Positions 16,641 through 24,111 of a stretch of 40,672 nucleotides of DNA are shown here, in pieces. The position numbers and the translations under genes were made by a program. The notes under the pieces were generated by a model. That model had not been told where the DNA came from and made no database searches. It saw nothing but the letters and a program-made list of their open reading frames with translations. The stretch is from Flavobacteriales bacterium (GTDB lineage: Bacteria; Bacteroidota; Bacteroidia; Flavobacteriales_D; Sanyastnellaceae), in assembly GCA_947462725.1 (NCBI GenBank), contig CANHPZ010000005.1, positions 1 through 40,672 of the forward strand. The letters are read 5' to 3'. Numbering within the stretch: the first letter of the stretch is position 1; each line of letters begins with the position of its first letter.

Positions 16641-17408
16641 ATGGAGAACTCACAACCTTCAGGCAAAGGAACGCGCGACTGGCGCCAGGCCCCCAAAGAG
16701 CCAATCATCATGAGCACCGTCGAAAATCTTCGCGTGCTTTATGAGGATAACCACCTCATCATTATAAACAAGCGCAACTCTGACATCATTCAAAGCGACA
16801 TCAGCGGCGACCCAACACTTTGCGATACTGTTAAAAACTACGTCAGACAGAAATACAACAAGCCCGGACTAGCCTTCATTGGCACTGTGCACCGACTCGA
16901 CCGCCCGGTAAGCGGCATTGTTATCTATGCCAGGACTACAAAAGCCTTGAATCGCCTATCCAACATGTTCAAGTATCGAGAGGTGCAAAAAACATATTGG
17001 GCCGTTGTTAAAGGCACACCCGACCCGGAGGAGGGCACCATCATCAATTACCTATGGAAAGATCAAAAGCTCAATAAAACTTTTGCTTATAAGGATGCCG
17101 GCAACGACCGCAAGGAATCGGAACTTAGTTACAAGGTTGCCGGTATCGGAGAAAACTACACCTTTGTTGAAGTGTATCCCAAAACCGGTCGACATCATCA
17201 GATTCGCGCCACGTTAGCTAGCTTAAATTGCCCCATCAAGGGAGACATTAAATACGGGGCCAAACGCACCAACGACAATGCATCCATCCACCTGCATGCC
17301 CGCAAGATTGAGTTTATGCATCCTGTGAAGAAAACTCCAATTACAGTGGTTGCCCCTCCTCCGGAAGACGCGCTTTGGAATGAGTTCCTGCGTATTTCGT
17401 TTGAATAA
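16641..17408 (+). CDS. RluA-family RNA pseudouridine synthase
   Basis: Converts specific uridines in rRNA or tRNA to pseudouridine. The catalytic motif is HRLDRPVSG with Asp87 (numbering from ATG16641); Bacteroidota members commonly have RPVSG where E. coli RluA has xxTSG. Other marks: YEDNHLIIINKRNSDII near the start, QKTYWAVVKG, EVYPKTGRHHQIRATLASLN, and GAKRTNDNASIHLHARKIEF. There is no S4 domain, so it resembles RluA/RluC-type short enzymes. 255 residues from ATG16641, or 232 from ATG16710, where family similarity begins; the 23 extra residues are polar and may be real. The target site is not predictable from sequence. Confidence 0.9.
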   Translation: MENSQPSGKGTRDWRQAPKEPIIMSTVENLRVLYEDNHLIIINKRNSDIIQSDISGDPTLCDTVKNYVRQKYNKPGLAFIGTVHRLDRPVSGIVIYARTTKALNRLSNMFKYREVQKTYWAVVKGTPDPEEGTIINYLWKDQKLNKTFAYKDAGNDRKESELSYKVAGIGENYTFVEVYPKTGRHHQIRATLASLNCPIKGDIKYGAKRTNDNASIHLHARKIEFMHPVKKTPITVVAPPPEDALWNEFLRISFE

Positions 17409-17579
17409 GTCCATGCTAGGCTAGGACAGACACTCAATAGAGCTCTACCACTCTTGCCTTGCAAGAGCATCCAAAAGCTTGACTCCATTGGGGCTGTATA
17501 TGATCAAAACATGGAGTTCCAATTAGTCCATGCACGGCCCCTTGTTGAAAAACGATTTCAAAACCATGACTTTATCCTT

Positions 17580-17608
17580 TTGATGCACAAGGGACTTCTT
17601 TAGATTTG
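17580..17608 (+). promoter_or_regulatory. Promoter of the OmpA/TPR lipoprotein gene
   Basis: TTG (17580-17582) and TAGATTTG (17601-17608) with 18-nt spacing, the same geometry as the pdhA promoter. The start would be near 17614, giving a leader of about 34 nt to ATG17648. This rules out the longer frame start at 17606. Confidence 0.6.
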
Positions 17609-17647
17609 CGCGAAGTATTATTATTTTATAAACACAATTTAAACCGC

Positions 17648-19348
17648 ATGAAAAAGAACAGCTTCTACTTTCTCGCAGCTGTAGTTTGCGCTACCATCGT
17701 TGTGGGATGCGCCAATTTGAAGTCAATGGAGAAGGCTGCCCAAGAAATGGGCATCAAGTCTAATCCAAACCCACTGGAAGTGCATGGCGACACCGTTGCC
17801 CTCACTGTTACCGGCAACTTCCCTCCAAAGTATTTCCCTAAAAAGGCCAGCATCGAGGCTGTACCCGTGCTCGTGCACAATGGAAAAGAGACTCGCTTCA
17901 AATCCACTTACTACCAAGGTGAACAAGCGGTTGGAAATGGCACCACTGTCCCATTCAAAACAGGCAAAAGCTTCACTTATACCGACAGAATTGCCTACAC
18001 TCCAGAAATGGAAAGCAGCAAACTCGAATTGCGCATCCATGGCAAGCAAGGCAGCAAAGAAGCTGACTTCCCTGCTTTGACTATTGGTGAAGGTGTAATC
18101 GCTACTCCATACCTCATGAAAAATGATGACAAGTGCGTTTGGAGCAAAGACAACTTCGTGCGCACGCTGAGCTACACCAACGACAGCACACAAATCAACT
18201 TTGACTACAACTCTTCAACGTTAAAGCCTGCAGAGATCAAGCAAACAGATGTTGTGAACCTGGGCAAGTGGATGCAAAGCGTTGCAACCAACCCTGCATT
18301 GGTTATCAAGAAAATCGAATTCACTTCGTACGCCTCACCTGAAGGTGAAATGTTGCTCAACGACAACCTCGCTAACGAGCGCGCTGAAGCCGGTAAAAAA
18401 GCATTTATGGATTTGGCCAAGAAAATGAAACTGACCAACGCCACTGAAAGCCTCTTCACTCTCACCCCAAAAGGTGAAGACTGGGAAGGTTTCCGTTCAG
18501 CCATGGAAGCTTCAAACATCGAAGACCGCAACATCATCATCAACGTGTTGAAGATGACCAGCGATTTGCAGCAGCGTGAGCAAGAGATTAAGAACATCTC
18601 TAAGACTTACACTGAAATCCAGAAGGACATCTTCCCTAGTCTGCGTCGTTGCCGCGTTTTGGTGAACTACGATTTGCAAGGCTACAGCGATCAAGAACTT
18701 ACTCAAATCGGATCTACCAATCCTTCATCTTTGAAATATGAAGAACTGATGCGTGCAGGTTCACTCATTGATGACTTGAACAAGAAGGCTGCTGTTTACC
18801 AAGCTGCATGTGCTTTGACTGATGCCGACTATCGCGCCTTCAACAACCTGGGTTGCGTTTACTACATGCAGAACAAAATGTCAGATGCCAAGACCAACTG
18901 GAACAAAGCTTATAGCATGAAGAAGTGCGCTGAAACTGCCAACAACATGGGTATCGTTACACGTGTTAGCGGAGATCGCAAAGGTGCTATGACCTATTTC
19001 AACGAAGCAGCAGGTTCTACCGAATCAAGCTACAACAAAGGTCTGATAGATATCCAGAACGGCAATTACAGCGGCGCTGTAAGCAAAATGGGTAGCTACA
19101 AAACTTTCAACTCATCATTGGCCAAGTTGCTCAACAAAGACAACAATACAGCCAAGGCTGATATTGATGCCAGCGGTGATAATTCAGCACTTGCTGATTA
19201 CCTCCGTGCTGTAATTTGCGCTCGCAATAGCGATGGCGCAGGCGTAGGTTCAAACTTGCGTAATGCGGTTCAAAAAGACGCAACACTTGGAGAGAAAGCC
19301 AAGCGCGATTTGGAATTCCGCAATCACAAGGATCAAACGAATTTCTAA
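17648..19348 (+). CDS. OmpA-like and TPR-containing lipoprotein
   Basis: A 566-residue protein. The N-terminus MKKNSFYFLAAVVCATIVVG ends in a lipobox (VVGC), so it is lipidated. About residues 20-170 form a beta-rich, Bacteroidota-type domain (PLEVHGDTVALTVTGNFPPK). An OmpA-like peptidoglycan-binding region follows (about 180-330): INFDYNSSTLKPAEIKQTDV and EFTSYASPEGEMLLNDNLAN with ANERAEAGKKA, the conserved NxxLSxxRA-like region. The C-terminal part (about 370-540) is made of TPR-like helices (AFNNLGCVYYMQNKMSDAKT and NNMGIVTRVSGDRKGAMTYF). Codon use is strongly biased to a few codons, as for highly expressed genes. Probably a periplasmic, wall-linked scaffold; its partner is not known. Confidence 0.85.
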   Translation: MKKNSFYFLAAVVCATIVVGCANLKSMEKAAQEMGIKSNPNPLEVHGDTVALTVTGNFPPKYFPKKASIEAVPVLVHNGKETRFKSTYYQGEQAVGNGTTVPFKTGKSFTYTDRIAYTPEMESSKLELRIHGKQGSKEADFPALTIGEGVIATPYLMKNDDKCVWSKDNFVRTLSYTNDSTQINFDYNSSTLKPAEIKQTDVVNLGKWMQSVATNPALVIKKIEFTSYASPEGEMLLNDNLANERAEAGKKAFMDLAKKMKLTNATESLFTLTPKGEDWEGFRSAMEASNIEDRNIIINVLKMTSDLQQREQEIKNISKTYTEIQKDIFPSLRRCRVLVNYDLQGYSDQELTQIGSTNPSSLKYEELMRAGSLIDDLNKKAAVYQAACALTDADYRAFNNLGCVYYMQNKMSDAKTNWNKAYSMKKCAETANNMGIVTRVSGDRKGAMTYFNEAAGSTESSYNKGLIDIQNGNYSGAVSKMGSYKTFNSSLAKLLNKDNNTAKADIDASGDNSALADYLRAVICARNSDGAGVGSNLRNAVQKDATLGEKAKRDLEFRNHKDQTNF

Positions 19349-19367
19349 AGCATAGCATTCATAATTT

Positions 19368-19395
19368 AAAACCGCCCACAAGGCGGTTTTTTTTT
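19368..19395 (+). terminator. Terminator of the OmpA/TPR lipoprotein gene
   Basis: Perfect 9-bp stem aaaaccgcc (19368-19376) / ggcggtttt (19382-19390) with loop cacaa, followed by T to 19395. Confidence 0.95.
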
Positions 19396-19407
19396 GCCCA
19401 TCACACC

Positions 19408-19425
19408 GGCTTCGACTACACTCAG
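19408..19425. repeat. Diverged copy of the GAGCGCAGTCGAG dispersed motif
   Basis: ggcttcgactacactcag is the reverse complement of ctgagtgtagtcgaagcc, a relative of the gagcggagtcgaag half unit at 4556-4569. It lies between the terminator and menI. Confidence 0.45.
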
Positions 19426-19453
19426 CACAAGTGCCTCCTCACACCTTATCCCT

Positions 19454-19461
19454 TATCTTCG
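19454..19461 (+). promoter_or_regulatory. -7-like box abutting menI start
   Basis: TATCTTCG, a TAnnTTCG variant of the Bacteroidota -7 box, ends 4 nt before ATG19466. No clear -33 TTG. Supports the choice of ATG19466 and suggests a leaderless or very short leader transcript. Confidence 0.35.
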
Positions 19462-19465
19462 CTCC

Positions 19466-19873
19466 ATGAGTCTAAACGACGCGAATAATCTCTCCGATAG
19501 CACGCTGCTCGGTGCATTGGGTATACAATTCACGCATATCGAACGCGGACACATTGAAGCAACCATGCCCGTAGATCATCGCACCAGGCAACCTTATGGA
19601 TTGCTACATGGCGGTGCCAGCGCTGCTTTAGCCGAAACACTCGGAAGCTATGGATCTCATCTCATGGCATCAGAAAATGGTGGCATAGCAGTAGGGGTTG
19701 AACTAAACATCAATCACGTCAAATCGAAACGCAGCGGTGTGGTTACGGGTATTGCCAAAATTCTGCATCAAGGTCGTTCTATACACATTTGGAATATTGA
19801 TGTTGTGGACGAAGAACAACAGCTCATTGCTTCTAGTCGACTAACCGTAATGGTGAAGGAAAAGAAAGGATGA
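19466..19873 (+). CDS. menI: Hotdog-fold thioesterase, DHNA-CoA thioesterase (MenI-like)
   Basis: Predicted to cleave 1,4-dihydroxy-2-naphthoyl-CoA in menaquinone synthesis. 135 residues from ATG19466; the longer frame from 19394 starts in the terminator region. The hotdog signature GLLHGGASAALAETLGSYGS contains H48-G-G and the catalytic Glu57; GVELNINHVKSKRSGVVTG and the ending SSRLTVMV follow E. coli YdiI/MenI closely in pattern. The stop overlaps the ATG of menF by 4 bases (ATGA), so the two are translationally coupled and probably act in one pathway. A PaaI-type thioesterase is the alternative, made less likely by the menF neighbour. Confidence 0.85.
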   Translation: MSLNDANNLSDSTLLGALGIQFTHIERGHIEATMPVDHRTRQPYGLLHGGASAALAETLGSYGSHLMASENGGIAVGVELNINHVKSKRSGVVTGIAKILHQGRSIHIWNIDVVDEEQQLIASSRLTVMVKEKKG

Positions 19874-20826
19874 GCATCGATGAATTGATTTCAGAGACCA
19901 AGTATTTCGCACGGTGTAAGCTTCCTGCTAGCATGGATGCTGAGCGAACCACACAGCAATTCGAATTTCAGCAGAATGGCTTATTCCTGAATGACACAGG
20001 AGACGTATTTACGACGGTTCCCTTCGCACCCTTTTCCAAAAAATCACCACAGCGAGAAACTTCACAACACGAGCATGCATCTGCTATTGAGGCAGCGCTT
20101 CAAGCAATCGATGGTGGCACGCTGCAAAAAGTAGTTCTTAGCTGTATTAAACATGCCGCGCGTGAAGTAGCTTCCTTAGATGAATTGTTCTTACGCATGG
20201 CTTCTCGTTACGAGAACGCATTCGTTTACATTATTAACCATCCACAATATGGCATTTGGATGGGCGCAACACCAGAATTGTTGCTCGAAAAAAAAGAGGA
20301 TACATGGCACACCGTGAGCTTAGCAGGCACACAAGCATTTCAATCCGAGAAAACAATAACCTGGTCAGATAAACTGACGCGAGAGCAACAGCTTGTCACC
20401 TCTTACATTACCGTTCAACTGGCAGAGCTAGGTGCTTCTGAGATCATGGTTCAAGGGCCATATACAGCGCAAGCCGGACCGCTTTTCCATTTGAAAACAG
20501 ACATCGCATTCACGTCACAACTGAACTCATCAGCAATCATTGAAAAACTGCAGCCCACGCCGGCCGTTTGTGGCTTGCCGCGTGATACCGCATTGGCATT
20601 TATTACAGAACACAGCGATTTCGAGCGCCGATTGTATGCCGGCAGATTAGGTATTGTAAAAGCAAACGGCAACGAAACTCACTTCGTGAATCTTCGCTGC
20701 ATGCAAGTTTTCGACGACCATTTCGAATTGCATGTTGGCGGTGGAATAGTTGCGGGCTCAACACCCGAGGATGAATGGCGCGAAACGGAAATGAAGGCAG
20801 ATGTATTGAGGTCCATACTTCACTAA
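19870..20826 (+). CDS. menF: Isochorismate synthase
   Basis: Converts chorismate to isochorismate, the entry step of menaquinone synthesis. 318 residues; the N-terminus is short compared with E. coli MenF, but the chorismate-binding domain (about 65-315) is complete: LQKVVLSCIKHAAREVASL, YGIWMGATPELLLEK, SLAGTQAF, LQPTPAVCGLPRDTALAFI, RRLYAGRLGIV, and the C-terminal HVGGGIVAGSTPEDEWRETE. The TPAVCGLP stretch and GGGIVAGS are characteristic of the MenF/EntC/PchA branch and separate it from anthranilate synthase. Overlaps menI by 4 bases. The rest of the men pathway is not in the window. Convergent with the next gene, 34 bases apart. Confidence 0.92.
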   Translation: MSIDELISETKYFARCKLPASMDAERTTQQFEFQQNGLFLNDTGDVFTTVPFAPFSKKSPQRETSQHEHASAIEAALQAIDGGTLQKVVLSCIKHAAREVASLDELFLRMASRYENAFVYIINHPQYGIWMGATPELLLEKKEDTWHTVSLAGTQAFQSEKTITWSDKLTREQQLVTSYITVQLAELGASEIMVQGPYTAQAGPLFHLKTDIAFTSQLNSSAIIEKLQPTPAVCGLPRDTALAFITEHSDFERRLYAGRLGIVKANGNETHFVNLRCMQVFDDHFELHVGGGIVAGSTPEDEWRETEMKADVLRSILH

Positions 20827-20860
20827 GAAATCTATTTCCTCGCAAACACTCTAGTCTCTA

Positions 20861-23800
20861 CTACCTCACCATTAGATTGGCGCTATGCATTCCATTCACT
20901 TCCACATGATACATGCCTGCTGACCAATTCGACACATCAAGCATCAATTTACCTTGCACCTGCTGAATTGACTCTACAAGTTCGCCCATGCTGTTATAGA
21001 CATTCGCGCTATGCATGCCGACCGGCAGATTGATAAATACATGATCGTCTGCCGGGTTCGGATACATGCTCAACCTAGATGCGAGCCCCTCGTCTACCCC
21101 ATTAATTGTGATAGATATAGGATCACTCTCCGAAGTGCATCCATAAGCATTGAAGGTGGTCACTACATATGTCCCTGAAACAACAGGAGTAATGCTTTGC
21201 GTTATGAATTCCGAAAGTTCATTGTTGATCTGCCATTGCCAATTGGTTCCATCTGGAGCAACGAGCATGTCGGCAACTACAGTGATTGCATTGCTAGGCG
21301 TTGGGAAAACTTCAACCTGCAGAGTGTCGTAAACATTGCACAACGGATTTGTTCGATTGAGCACGATATCATACACACCCTCTTGCTCTGCAGCAAAGGT
21401 GTATGACAACGTATTCCCCACTAGGTTACCGTCGATATACCACAAGTAGTTTTCCGTGTAATCCAGCTCCGGCCAAACATTCAACATTACCGAAGTGCCT
21501 TGGCAAGTCGAGCCTGATCCGTTCGGAAACGGCATCAAGTCGCAGGAGAAAATAGTATGCGAGTATATGTTGGTCATTACAGGATCGTTCATGTCAAAAT
21601 AAATTGCAGCGCTGTTGTTGATGACCTCAAGCGGCTGTAACAGATCGAATGCACGGATGCGATACACCACCCAACCGTGTGAATTCACCTCATCGTGCAC
21701 GCTATCGGCCAATTGGATGTTGGCGAATACAAACTGCACCATGCCATCGGGAGTTACTATCGTGCTATAGGAATGTGATGCCGCAATTGGATTGAATGTA
21801 TTCAAATCGAGACGCGTGAGATCCAGCTGATCTTCGATACGCACGTTAAACGCAGGTGCATTGCCTGTATTTTGGAATCGAATGCGATATTCAATCTCTT
21901 CACCGGCCATTATAAAATGTTGGTCGCTCCACCCTTCCGGCGTTGCGCTGATGTCATTGGGGTCATAGCTGCATGTTACTGTAGGATTAATTGTCCATGC
22001 ATTGGAGTAAAATGAGCCTCCGTTGCCGTCGGTCAGATTCAAGTCCAAGTTGAACGTGTAACTCTGGCCTGTGGCAGCAGTGCCTGGACCATTGAAGTGG
22101 ACTTCGTAATAATACACCGTGCCGGGAGGTTGGTTGTTGATTGTCCATGTGAGCTCACCAGGGGCCGTATTGATAGGATTCACGACAGTAACACCGTTGC
22201 CCGCCCATGGAGCATTGGTATAAACAAGCGATGGATTATAGGCCATGATGAATGTCCCATTGAGTGGCGTGTTACCGTTGTTGTATATATATATACCCGG
22301 ATTAAATCCGACGGCACAATGAATGGTTGTATTCGCGGAAACACTCATGCCACTTATTTGAGCCATCGCTGCCGTTGAGGGAACAAGTGGAAGGTTCAAT
22401 CCATTACAAGTTGGCAAAGTGAGTTGAATGGCGCCGCCGCTAGGCAATACCCAATAACCATTGGGATCAGAAAAACTAACGGTGTAAGTCGCTTGCGGCA
22501 CATCCGGCAGAGTAAAGTTACCGGAAGCATCGGGATAGATAAGAACGCCAAGCTCATCGATTGAAATCACGCCAATATTGCTCAAGTTGGGTTCGCCAGG
22601 CTGATAGAGTTGTTGAATGCCATCACCATTGACATCATGAAAAATATGTCCATTGATGTCTGCTCCATACACACACGAGCCATTGTCGCAGGTTACCCAC
22701 TGTTGGTAGTTGCACGCGCCGGAATCCATACAACCCGACCATCCGCAAGAGCCATTCGATATCAAAGCCTCTGGGTCATAATTGCATGAGGTATTATCGG
22801 TGCATCCGCAGATAGGCGCTATGGATTCGTTGGTGAGTACAACAAGCGCTTGCAAAGGCACTGCTGTAGTCCATTGGGTATAATACTTAATGTAATACAC
22901 TGTATTGGGCTGAAGAGTAAAAACTGAAGCCAGATCAACACAAGCACCATCGGCGGTCACATTTTGGCAATGCACCAAAGTGGATTGTGAGCACGGCGCT
23001 CCCAAAACTGATTCATATACTTCGAAAGCACTGGGTTGATTATAGTTTGCAGCAGAAGTGTAATAACCACTGAAAAACGAAACATTGGCATGTGTGAAAT
23101 CTCCACTATTGAAAGCATACCAGCCATACTGCATATAATTAATGGCAGCGTTGCAACTTGGTGATTCAAAAGCTAAAGCACATAGGGTATCATTCGTAAG
23201 TACGCTATTCTCTAAGTTCACTGCGTCTTCGCAGATCTCATTGGACGTGCCTGTTGATGCAATTTCGAATGATGTAGATCCACCGCATCCATTCGCATCC
23301 ACTGCAGTAATCACGTAAGTACCTGATACATCGAAGCAATTCAGTGTGCCGGGTGTAAGAACAGATCCATCGCTGATCATATACATATACGGTGCAGTGC
23401 CACCATTTGCCACCACCTGACCGAGGCAATTCGGACTACCACAACTGTTGTTGGCCAGAGATGCTGTTACAACGATTGGCTGCGGTAAATTGAATGACTC
23501 AAGAGATGCAGAGGCGGTTCCTACAGGCACGCCTGCAGCATCAATAGCAATTACTGTTAGTCCAATGGCATTTACAGCATACGCGATCGGCACTATAAAC
23601 TGCGCGAAAGTTGTTCCCGACATAGCCGTATCCTGAATGGTCAGTTCCGGATATGCAACCAAGTTGCCTTGAGCATCACTTGTAAAGGCATTCCATGAAT
23701 AAACGTATTCTACTTGCACGCTGCATCCACCGGTGGCGTAACCTAAAAAGGCGAGCTCAGTATCTGCACAAGTTGGAATGCCCATTTGATTTACAGTAGT

Positions 23801-23875
23801 TGTGAGGTTGCACTGCGCATTGACTTGTAACGCCACGCATAGCGCAGCAAATAGCATTTGAAATGATTTGGTCAT
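20861..23875 (-). CDS. T9SS type A cargo with DUF11-like/DUF7619 domain
   Basis: A 1004-residue secreted protein. Signal peptide MTKSFQMLFAALCVALQVNA. The first half has an SprB-type Ig-like segment (NCFDVSGTYVITAVDANGCG) and a pre-peptidase-like domain (about 215-345). A Cys-rich segment follows (GCTDNTSCNYDPEALISNG, GACNYQQWVTCDNGSCVYG), a motif seen repeatedly in marine flavobacterial surface proteins. Then an SdrD-B-like unit (INGHIFHDVNGDGIQ...), and a long DUF11/DUF7619 region (about 520-800) with CSYDPNDISATPEGW and EIEYRIRFQNTGNAPAFNVR. The last about 72 residues form the type A sorting domain: LSMYPNPADDHVFINLP ... GMYHVEVNG. It should be exported by T9SS and attached to the surface. 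No enzyme signature; function unknown. Confidence 0.92.
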   Translation of the reverse strand: MTKSFQMLFAALCVALQVNAQCNLTTTVNQMGIPTCADTELAFLGYATGGCSVQVEYVYSWNAFTSDAQGNLVAYPELTIQDTAMSGTTFAQFIVPIAYAVNAIGLTVIAIDAAGVPVGTASASLESFNLPQPIVVTASLANNSCGSPNCLGQVVANGGTAPYMYMISDGSVLTPGTLNCFDVSGTYVITAVDANGCGGSTSFEIASTGTSNEICEDAVNLENSVLTNDTLCALAFESPSCNAAINYMQYGWYAFNSGDFTHANVSFFSGYYTSAANYNQPSAFEVYESVLGAPCSQSTLVHCQNVTADGACVDLASVFTLQPNTVYYIKYYTQWTTAVPLQALVVLTNESIAPICGCTDNTSCNYDPEALISNGSCGWSGCMDSGACNYQQWVTCDNGSCVYGADINGHIFHDVNGDGIQQLYQPGEPNLSNIGVISIDELGVLIYPDASGNFTLPDVPQATYTVSFSDPNGYWVLPSGGAIQLTLPTCNGLNLPLVPSTAAMAQISGMSVSANTTIHCAVGFNPGIYIYNNGNTPLNGTFIMAYNPSLVYTNAPWAGNGVTVVNPINTAPGELTWTINNQPPGTVYYYEVHFNGPGTAATGQSYTFNLDLNLTDGNGGSFYSNAWTINPTVTCSYDPNDISATPEGWSDQHFIMAGEEIEYRIRFQNTGNAPAFNVRIEDQLDLTRLDLNTFNPIAASHSYSTIVTPDGMVQFVFANIQLADSVHDEVNSHGWVVYRIRAFDLLQPLEVINNSAAIYFDMNDPVMTNIYSHTIFSCDLMPFPNGSGSTCQGTSVMLNVWPELDYTENYLWYIDGNLVGNTLSYTFAAEQEGVYDIVLNRTNPLCNVYDTLQVEVFPTPSNAITVVADMLVAPDGTNWQWQINNELSEFITQSITPVVSGTYVVTTFNAYGCTSESDPISITINGVDEGLASRLSMYPNPADDHVFINLPVGMHSANVYNSMGELVESIQQVQGKLMLDVSNWSAGMYHVEVNGMHSANLMVR

Positions 23876-23948
23876 GTTCTAAGGTTTATCAAACGAGTCG
23901 TGAAAGTATGACGGATTTCTAATCCAGGAGGTTGCATAAGTAATTCGT

Positions 23949-24016
23949 GACGAGTGAGTAGTGACGAGTGACAAATAGGGCATTCATCATTGGTCGCTAA
24001 TCACTACTCACTTGTC
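23949..24016. repeat. Period-7 TGA array with inverted partner
   Basis: 23948-23975 reads as tandem tgacgag/tgagtag units (period 7). The arm gacgagtgagtagtga (23949-23964) pairs with 24001-24016 at 15 of 16 positions, giving a hairpin with a 36-nt loop. It lies in the divergent promoter region between the T9SS cargo and hppA. Confidence 0.8.
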
Positions 24017-24042
24017 TCTATTTATGGTGCCCGATTTTCGCC

Positions 24043-24050
24043 TATATTCG
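24043..24050 (+). promoter_or_regulatory. -7-like box upstream of hppA
   Basis: TATATTCG, the same TAnnTTCG variant as at 532-539, 61 nt before ATG24112. A -33 TTG at correct spacing was not seen (TTT at 24021-24023). Tentative. Confidence 0.35.
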
Positions 24051-24111
24051 CGCCCCGAATGTCCTAAAGGCCATTCATTAACCCACGCAAAACCAATTCA
24101 TCACGTCAATA

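Noticed and set aside
17451-17467. Small hairpin ctcttgc-ctt-gcaagag after the pseudouridine synthase
   Set aside because: Seven perfect base pairs but no T run on either side, so not called a terminator.
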